The notes under the pieces were generated by a model. It did no database searches. It worked only from the letters and a program-made list of their open reading frames with translations, and was not told where the DNA came from. A stretch of 64,000 bases of DNA. It comes from UBA6614 sp002433235 (GTDB lineage: Bacteria > Verrucomicrobiota > Verrucomicrobiia > Limisphaerales > UBA1100). The stretch's first letter is position 1; each line of letters starts with the position of its first letter. Made by a program: the position numbers and the translations under genes. The DNA lies in NCBI GenBank assembly GCA_002433235.1, contig DJHS01000153.1:118271-182270 (forward strand), given 5' to 3'. Positions 18,271 through 24,238 of the stretch are shown in pieces.

Positions 18271-19659
18271 TTACACCAGTTCCTCAATCGGTGTCCCGGC
18301 GGTGATGACATCCACCACTGGCTTGGGAACGCCATCGGTGACGCGCAGTTGGCCGATGTCAAAAAGCGCGTGCATGATGGTGCTCATGAGGTGCTTGGGA
18401 TTGTATGGCCGCGTAGCCGGCTCCGCAGCTTGCCGGTCGCTCTCCCCAATAACCCGTCCCATGTTCAAGCCACCGCCAGAAACGAGCAGGCTGGTCAGAT
18501 TGCCGTAGTGGTCACGGCCGCCATTCTTGTTGATGCGCGGCGTGCGGCCCATCTCGCCGGTGACCACAAGGAGAATCTTTTCGCTGAGCCCGCGCGCATG
18601 GACGTCCTCGATGAACGCGCTGACCGCGTGGTCCACCTGCCCGCCCATCGGCCAAATGCCGGCCATGCGCTTGGGGCTGTTGTTGTTGGCGTGATAATCC
18701 CAGCCGCAATCACTCACGGTCACAAAACCCGCGCCACGCTCGCAAAGCCTGCGCGCCATGAGCATTTGCAGGCCCAAGAGATTGCTGGCACGTTTCATAT
18801 CGTGCCAGCGTTGCAACTCTTTCTGGTCGAAAAGCGTTCGGGTATCGTAACGGGCAATGGTCTTGGGATCCTCCTGGGTCCAGTTAAACGCATCCGCCGC
18901 GCCGCGGGTAATGGTCTCAAACGCCTGCTGTTGGTAGCGGTCGGCAGATTCCACGGAGCCGCTGGCGTCCACATCACGCCTCAACCTGTCGATGCTCTTG
19001 AGTAGACCGCGCCGGTCAGCCAAACGGTCAGCCTTCACCTGCAGGCGCATGTCGGCATTGATGTCGCCGCCACCGGCCGGGTTAAAGGCTTGGTAGCTTT
19101 TGCCCAAATCCCCTCCCTGAGTAAGCGTCGGCAGTGCCTGCGTCTCGAAATTGGCGTTGAGTTTCAGGTCCGGATCAATGGCCTCGGGCAAGATCAGCGT
19201 ATTGGTCGGCAGGCCGGTGGCGGGATGGTTGGCGCCCACCACGCGCGAGTACAACGAACTCATCGATGCCTTGAGCGGGTTGCCCGCAACAGTGACCGGA
19301 TCGTACTTGTGCCCGGAATTGCGCGAGGCATAGGAGCGGACGATGGAAAACTTGTCGGTCAGCTTTGCCAGCCTAGGAAAAGTGCCGCCAAAGGTCACAC
19401 CCGGAATGTTTGTCTTCACCTCACCAGTAATGGACCGAAACTCGGCCGGCGCGGTCATTTTCGGGTCAAAGAACTCAATGTGCGGCGGCCCGCCGTTGAG
19501 AAACAGCAGTACGACGGAGACGTCTCGGGTTGGCAGCTTTTCCTTGGCCGCGAGCAGCGAGGGCAACGTCAAACCGCCCAACGCCCCGACACGCAGAAAA
19601 TCGCGCCGGGAATACCCAGAGCAATCATGCGCCTTTCCAATGTCACTGATTGAAAACAT
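18271..19659 (-). CDS. DUF1501 protein, twin-arginine exported (copy 1)
   Basis: Protein of 462 residues in the DUF1501 family, a sulfatase/alkaline-phosphatase-like fold abundant in Verrucomicrobiota and Planctomycetota with no established reaction. The leader SRRDFLRVGALGG (17-29) is a twin-arginine signal, so it is exported folded. Family signatures seen are LFLNGGPPHIEFFDPK near the N-terminus, the late DYHANNN segment and EMGRTPRINKNGGRDHYG near residue 370. It is paralogous to the next gene upstream (same length and order of motifs) and is probably cotranscribed with it, 52 nt apart. No DUF1549/DUF1553 partner lies in the window. Confidence 0.9.
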   Translation of the reverse strand: MFSISDIGKAHDCSGYSRRDFLRVGALGGLTLPSLLAAKEKLPTRDVSVVLLFLNGGPPHIEFFDPKMTAPAEFRSITGEVKTNIPGVTFGGTFPRLAKLTDKFSIVRSYASRNSGHKYDPVTVAGNPLKASMSSLYSRVVGANHPATGLPTNTLILPEAIDPDLKLNANFETQALPTLTQGGDLGKSYQAFNPAGGGDINADMRLQVKADRLADRRGLLKSIDRLRRDVDASGSVESADRYQQQAFETITRGAADAFNWTQEDPKTIARYDTRTLFDQKELQRWHDMKRASNLLGLQMLMARRLCERGAGFVTVSDCGWDYHANNNSPKRMAGIWPMGGQVDHAVSAFIEDVHARGLSEKILLVVTGEMGRTPRINKNGGRDHYGNLTSLLVSGGGLNMGRVIGESDRQAAEPATRPYNPKHLMSTIMHALFDIGQLRVTDGVPKPVVDVITAGTPIEELV

Positions 19660-19711
19660 GTTTTAAATCCTCCGCGCTGCAGTTGGATCCGGCGGATCCG
19701 CCTACAACAAA

Positions 19712-21100
19712 TTACATCAACTGCCGAATGGGTGACGCACCGTTGATAACATCCGTCACCTCCTTCGGAATGCCGGCCATTGCGCGGACCGCGCCCGTAT
19801 CCAGCACCGTCTCCATGAGGGTAGCATAAAGGTTGGGAATCGTCACGCGTTCACTGGCGGGCTCGCCGCCATCCTTGGTGGAACTGCCAATCACCTGACC
19901 CATTTTCAGGCCGCCCCCATAAAGCATCAGCGGCGCACTGCCGCCCCAATGGTCGCGGCCGGCCTTCTTGTTCACGCGCGGCGTGCGCCCCATTTCACCA
20001 CAGCAAACCAGCAAAATCTTGTCGCGCAGTCCGCGTGCTTCCACATCCTCAATGAACGCACTCACCGCGTGGTCAAACGGACGCCCGACATACTCCATGC
20101 CCTCGGTCATGGTGGCATTGTTTTTGTCCGCGTGCATGTCCCAAACGAAATCGGTTGTCACCGTCACGAAGCCCGCGCCCCTCTCAGCCAAACGCCGCGC
20201 CATCAACATCAGTTTGCCAAGGTTGCGGACGTGGTTCTGGTAGCGCGGCCGATTGTTCCACACCTTGCGAATCTTCTCCACGTCCATCAATCCGGAAGTG
20301 TCGTAACGCGCCAGCACCTTGGGATCTTCCTTGGAAATATCAAACGCTTCCGACACTCCTCCAGTCAATGTCTCAAACGCTTGGCTTTGAAACTTGTCCA
20401 AGCCCGCAGTCACCTCGCCCTTCTCAAGGGTACGCCGCCACTGGTTCAGGCTGCCCAGCAATGCCCGGCGGTCGCCCAGTCGCGCGGGGTCCACGGTCAA
20501 TTTCATGTCCGCGCGAAAATCCCCCTTGCCACTCGGCTGAAACGGCGCGAAGGCCGGCCCGAGCGGCCCGGTGACATCAAAGCGGCCCAGCTTCATGATG
20601 GGATCCGTCGCCTTCGAATCCACCGCCTGCGGGTGCAGCCAGATGTTGCGCGGCATGCCCGTGTCCGGATGGCTCGTGCCCGCCACGCGCGCGTAGTGCC
20701 CACCAATCTGTGCGTTCTTCGAATGTTGGCTGACAATCGGCTTGGAGTCATGCGCCCCGCTTTGGGTGGTGAATGAACGAACGATGGAAAACTTGTCGTT
20801 CAGCCTCGCCAGCTTTTCAAAGGTGGACCCAAAGGTAATGCCCGGCAACCGGGTGGGAATCTCGCCGGTCATGCTGCGGATACCTGAGGGCGCGCCCATC
20901 TTGGGATCAAAAGTTTCCGTCTGCGACGGGCCGCCGTGCATGAATAGAAATACGACACACTTGTCCTTCACCACGCCCCCGGCGGATTTCAGAACATCCT
21001 GCGCCCGCAACAACTGCGGCAGAGACAAGCCGCCCAAGGCCAAACTTCCCACGGAAAGAAAGCTCCGGCGGCTCCATTGGTTTTCCGTCAAGTGCAACAT
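19712..21100 (-). CDS. DUF1501 protein, twin-arginine exported (copy 2)
   Basis: Protein of 462 residues. Leader WSRRSFLSVGSLALGGLSLP (9-28) carries the twin-arginine motif. The core has FLFMHGGPSQTETFDPK, MHADKNNATM and EMGRTPRVNKKAGRDHWG, all typical of DUF1501. It is first in a two-gene transcript: a TATAAT promoter lies just upstream and a GAGG ribosome-binding site precedes the ATG at 21100. The paralogue downstream suggests a tandem duplication followed by divergence, since the two share motifs but differ over much of the middle. The substrate is unknown. Confidence 0.92.
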   Translation of the reverse strand: MLHLTENQWSRRSFLSVGSLALGGLSLPQLLRAQDVLKSAGGVVKDKCVVFLFMHGGPSQTETFDPKMGAPSGIRSMTGEIPTRLPGITFGSTFEKLARLNDKFSIVRSFTTQSGAHDSKPIVSQHSKNAQIGGHYARVAGTSHPDTGMPRNIWLHPQAVDSKATDPIMKLGRFDVTGPLGPAFAPFQPSGKGDFRADMKLTVDPARLGDRRALLGSLNQWRRTLEKGEVTAGLDKFQSQAFETLTGGVSEAFDISKEDPKVLARYDTSGLMDVEKIRKVWNNRPRYQNHVRNLGKLMLMARRLAERGAGFVTVTTDFVWDMHADKNNATMTEGMEYVGRPFDHAVSAFIEDVEARGLRDKILLVCCGEMGRTPRVNKKAGRDHWGGSAPLMLYGGGLKMGQVIGSSTKDGGEPASERVTIPNLYATLMETVLDTGAVRAMAGIPKEVTDVINGASPIRQLM

Positions 21101-21118
21101 GGCTTACCTCGTCTGGGC

Positions 21119-21146
21119 ATTATATCAGACGCACCCGAAAAGCCAA
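21119..21146 (-). promoter_or_regulatory. Sigma-70-like promoter of the DUF1501 pair
   Basis: On the minus strand, TTGGCT (21146-21141) and a perfect TATAAT (21124-21119) are separated by 16 nt. The predicted start near 21112 leaves a short leader that contains GAGG before the ATG at 21100. The tRNA 3' end lies just upstream at 21161, followed by TTTTT. Confidence 0.55.
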
Positions 21147-21160
21147 ACATTTAGGAAAAA

Positions 21161-21556
21161 TGGAGCCAGTTGCCGGACTNNNNNNNNNNNNNNNNNNNNN
21201 NNNNNNNNNNNNNNNNNNNNNNNNNNNNNNNNNNNNNNNNNNNNNNNNNNNNNNNNNNNNNNNNNNNNNNNNNNNNNNNNNNNNNNNNNNNNNNNNNNNN
21301 NNNNNNNNNNNNNNNNNNNNNNNNNNNNNNNNNNNNNNNNNNNNNNNNNNNNNNNNNNNNNNNNNNNNNNNNNNNNNNNNNNNNNNNNNNNNNNNNNNNN
21401 NNNNNNNNNNNNNNNNNNNNNNNNNNNNNNNNNNNNNNNNNNNNNNNNNNNNNNNNNNNNNNNNNNNNNNNNNNNNNNNNNNNNNNNNNNNNNNNNNNNN
21501 NNACCGGCGACCTGCTGATTACAAATCAGCTGCTCTACCAACTGAGCTAAACTGGC
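21161..21556 (-). tRNA. tRNA-Thr(UGU), interrupted by an assembly gap
   Basis: Read on the minus strand from 21556: acceptor GCCAGTT, TA, D-arm GCTC..GAGC, anticodon arm GCTGA-TTTGTAA-TCAGC (anticodon TGT, threonine), variable AGGTC, then T-stem GCCGG and T54 at 21503. Across the Ns, 21179-21161 reads AGT, T-stem CCGGC, acceptor AACTGGC, discriminator T and encoded CCA. Both acceptor and T-stem arms are fully complementary, and only three T-loop bases are missing for a standard 76-nt tRNA. The 323 Ns inside are therefore probably not real length, unless the gap hides a second identical tRNA-Thr. Confidence 0.88.
21180..21502. other. Assembly gap (323 N)
   Basis: Run of N inside the T-loop of tRNA-Thr. 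The flanks complete one cloverleaf with about three bases missing. The interval 21101-21646 holds this gap, the tRNA, two promoter candidates and the porin terminator; no protein gene can be read in it. Confidence 0.99.
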
Positions 21557-21566
21557 CCGCTTGCCG

Positions 21567-21595
21567 TGTTTAGCACGACCACCAAATTGCGGCAA
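21567..21595 (-). promoter_or_regulatory. Possible promoter of tRNA-Thr
   Basis: On the minus strand, TTGCCG and TAAACA (21572-21567) are 17 nt apart and would start transcription near 21560, four bases before the mature tRNA. Both hexamers are weak matches to consensus. The -35 element abuts the U-run of the porin terminator. Confidence 0.3.
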
Positions 21596-21624
21596 AAAAA
21601 AACGGCCCGACGAATGCCGAGCCG
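21594..21624 (-). terminator. Intrinsic terminator after the porin gene
   Basis: On the minus strand, CGGCTCG (21624-21618) pairs with CGGGCCG (21609-21603), including one G-U pair, around an 8-nt loop. A run of nine T follows (21602-21594). It lies 22 nt after the porin stop and separates it from the tRNA. Confidence 0.75.
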
Positions 21625-21646
21625 GTGATTGTTCGAGTAGAGTACT

Positions 21647-22912
21647 TCAGAACTTCCAGATCAGGTCCAATTGCAGCCGGTTCGTAGTGTCTGTGTTGGT
21701 GTTGATCGCGTCCGCAATGTAGTACGCCGCCACACCCTGCATCGCGCTGTTTACCTGATATTTGGCCTTGATGACGTGGCCCTTCAAATTTGTACCGGCA
21801 TTGAAATCCGTGGCTGTGCCATTCACGCCGTAGGCGCCGTAGTCGGAATCGGTCCAATTATCGAACACCGAATCCGCCTCCAGCTTGCGGTATTGGTAGC
21901 TCAATTCCCAGGAGCCAGCTTCTTGGGCCTTGTTGATCTTCACGCCCAGCAGGTAGCCCGTGTCGTTGGCTGAGTCCGAGGTGTTATTGATGTAGGTGCC
22001 CCCGAGGGTGACTGGCACGGATGCGCCCTTGTAAGTCAGCGCCGCGTCAAATATGAGCGGGCTGTGGTTCGCGCCAGACGTATTTCCGGCGTTCTTGGTG
22101 GTTTCCGCAGCGGAATCACCATTGATGAAGGCATAGGTGCCAAAACCCAAGTGGCTCGTCATGGTCTCGCTCAACGTGGAATCCAGGGTCACCTGCGCCA
22201 CTGCCGCGTAAGTGTCCTTGGCTCCGCCATCGCCACCGGAGGCCTCGTCAATCACCCAGCCGGCCACGCCAAAGCCGAAGGCATGATCCTCGGCAATGTC
22301 GCGTTCATAGTTGAATGCAACTCCTTCGGGCGTGTAGTCACCGTCAATGATGGCCTTGTCGAAGGAGAAGGTATTGGGCATCTTGCCCATCGTCAGGGTC
22401 ATCGCATCATTCGGCGTCCAAGCCACATACGCCTGGTCGATGTTGAGCATGTCATTCTCGCCGTCATCATCAAACGACTGGTTTGTGGAAATGGCATCGT
22501 CCTGACCGCCCGAGGCAAGCCGGAAACCCACTTTCCAATCGTCATTCAACGTGGCGGTCACACCATATCGAAGGCGATAACGGAAACGAGGCCGTCCCGC
22601 ATCCTCGGTCGAGGCTGTATCGTCATTGCCCGAAATACCGTCAAAACGCAGGCGAAAATCACCTTTCATGCTTAGCTTTTGCACCCACGAGGGAAGATCC
22701 GGAGCCTGCTGCCACATGGTGTAATGTTCCTCAGACTCGCGCCGGGCTTCCGCCTGCAACTCATCCGCTTCCTTTTGTGTCAGGATACCCTTCTCAACCA
22801 GTTTGCGCAGCAGCAAATTGCCGCCATCCTCCTGGGCTTGGGCGCTTGCAGTCGCCGCCACACCGGCCAACAGGCCCAGAGCGATCATTTTCGTTATATT
22901 GTTTTCCTTCAT
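21647..22912 (-). CDS. Putative outer-membrane porin
   Basis: Protein of 421 residues predicted to form a beta-barrel. A signal peptide (about 1-25, TKMIALGLLAGVAATASAQA) is followed by a short helical segment (LLLRKLVEKGILTQKEADEL) and then alternating amphipathic strands such as MKGDFRLRFDG and RPRFRYRLRYGVTATL. It ends in LDLIWKF, with the C-terminal aromatic residue that the BAM machinery recognises. The pattern matches the putative porin families common in Verrucomicrobiota. The ATG at 22912 is chosen from the signal peptide; no strong ribosome-binding site is visible. Solute specificity is unknown. Confidence 0.85.
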   Translation of the reverse strand: MKENNITKMIALGLLAGVAATASAQAQEDGGNLLLRKLVEKGILTQKEADELQAEARRESEEHYTMWQQAPDLPSWVQKLSMKGDFRLRFDGISGNDDTASTEDAGRPRFRYRLRYGVTATLNDDWKVGFRLASGGQDDAISTNQSFDDDGENDMLNIDQAYVAWTPNDAMTLTMGKMPNTFSFDKAIIDGDYTPEGVAFNYERDIAEDHAFGFGVAGWVIDEASGGDGGAKDTYAAVAQVTLDSTLSETMTSHLGFGTYAFINGDSAAETTKNAGNTSGANHSPLIFDAALTYKGASVPVTLGGTYINNTSDSANDTGYLLGVKINKAQEAGSWELSYQYRKLEADSVFDNWTDSDYGAYGVNGTATDFNAGTNLKGHVIKAKYQVNSAMQGVAAYYIADAINTNTDTTNRLQLDLIWKF

Positions 22913-23099
22913 TAAAATAACTTGGCTCATCCAATAACAGTTACAGGTTAGGCTCGCGCCATTACAAACCAATGTCGTCATTGTTACAATTGGGCAACAG
23001 CCTCCCGAGGCGCTCGCATAGCGGAAATCGGCTTCTGAGGCAAGGCTGGAAATTGCCCTGGGGACTTTTCAAACTTCAATTCTCATTTGAGACTGGGAG

Positions 23100-24119
23100 C
23101 TAAAACCCTGTGTCGCCTTTCTTGCGCAATAGTCCCGAACGGTTTCGCGAATTTAACTCTACCTTCGGCGAATCCGCCACGTGCACCCACACGTGCACGT
23201 GCGGGGCGCCACGCCAGTGCCAGACGAAGGCGGGACCCTCGAGGCGCCAGTTGTCGTAGATGCCGTCGCGTCCGAGGTCGTCGCGCTTGTACAGCGTGAG
23301 GTGACATTGGTCGAGGCCGCCGTTGCGCTTGAGAGCAGCGACGGCTTCGTCGCGGTCATTCTTGCGGAAGGGCTCGAGGAGGAGGCGCAGGATCTTCTGC
23401 ATGTGCTCTTTTTGGTCGCGGGTCATGTCGGCTACGGGTGCGCCGGTGAATTGGCCACCGGGACCGCGGAAGGCAATCTCCGCCTCGTCAGGCGCCTCCT
23501 TTTGCAGCGCCTGTTTGCGCAGCTTGCCATCAAGCATTTGGTAGAGCTTGTTGGCAGCGAGGGCTTGGTGCCAAAAAATGTTGTCGGGATGGTCGGCCTT
23601 CTCGAAGTAGCCGCTGGAGCCTTCGTCGCCGTACATGATGGGGCCAGCGAAGGCAACGTGGTCGGCGGAATCGCCATCGCAACGCAGCGTGCCGTGGCGT
23701 CCGCTCTGCACAAATTCAAACTTGCCCGTGCCCGGCTCACCGAAGATGGCGATGGCCTGCCGCTTGCCCCAGCCGCCCATGTCGTGCTTGAGCTGTAGAT
23801 CGAAGCGGTCGATCCAATCGGTATTCAGCAGTCCTTCCCAAATGCCGCGGATAAGAGCCTGCTGGTCTTTCGTGAAAAATTTACTGCGGATAAGCGGCTT
23901 TGTGATGAGCCAGTTGTTGGAGATGTGCTTGCGCAGAAGGCCGTTATGATTTTTGTAATCCCACGGGAACGCGACGGCCTTGCGCTGCTTTTCATCGAGC
24001 GTGTCGTAGAGCTTTTTTACCAGCGACTCGGATTTCAGCTTGTGGTCAGCCAATACCGGAATTGGCGCGAGGGCTGCAGCGGTGGTGGCTTTAAGGAAAC
24101 TGCGGCGGGTGGTTTTCAT
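23100..24119 (-). CDS. DUF3500 protein, twin-arginine exported
   Basis: Protein of 339 residues. Leader MKTTRRSFLKATTAAALAP carries a twin-arginine motif. The body matches the DUF3500 family as I recall it: YDTLDEKQRKAVAFPWDY, FTKDQQALIRGIWEGL, AIFGEPGTGKFEFVQSGRH, TLRCDGDSADHVAFAGPIMYG and, near the C-terminus, WHWRGAPHVHVWVHV with paired histidines. The reaction is unknown. The start at 24119 is set by the leader; the frame is open further upstream. It lies 119 nt downstream of pckG, with the pckG terminator between, so it is probably transcribed separately. Confidence 0.85.
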   Translation of the reverse strand: MKTTRRSFLKATTAAALAPIPVLADHKLKSESLVKKLYDTLDEKQRKAVAFPWDYKNHNGLLRKHISNNWLITKPLIRSKFFTKDQQALIRGIWEGLLNTDWIDRFDLQLKHDMGGWGKRQAIAIFGEPGTGKFEFVQSGRHGTLRCDGDSADHVAFAGPIMYGDEGSSGYFEKADHPDNIFWHQALAANKLYQMLDGKLRKQALQKEAPDEAEIAFRGPGGQFTGAPVADMTRDQKEHMQKILRLLLEPFRKNDRDEAVAALKRNGGLDQCHLTLYKRDDLGRDGIYDNWRLEGPAFVWHWRGAPHVHVWVHVADSPKVELNSRNRSGLLRKKGDTGF

Positions 24120-24188
24120 GGCGGGTTTGACGATGACGCACGTTTTCTGGCCGCGCAATCGATTTCCGAAGGTCGTGATGCGGAGATG

Positions 24189-24219
24189 AAAAAAGGGCAC
24201 AGATTGTTCTGTGCCCTTT
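24189..24219 (-). terminator. Intrinsic terminator after pckG
   Basis: On the minus strand AAAGGGCACAG (24219-24209) pairs perfectly with CTGTGCCCTTT (24202-24192) around a 6-nt loop, and the U-run continues to 24189. It lies 20 nt after the pckG stop. Confidence 0.85.
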
Positions 24220-24238
24220 GTGTCTCTGTGGTGAGATT

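Noticed and set aside
19691..19702. GGCGGATCCGCC palindrome as a terminator
   Set aside because: The stem would be only 4 bp with a GATC loop and no U-run follows.
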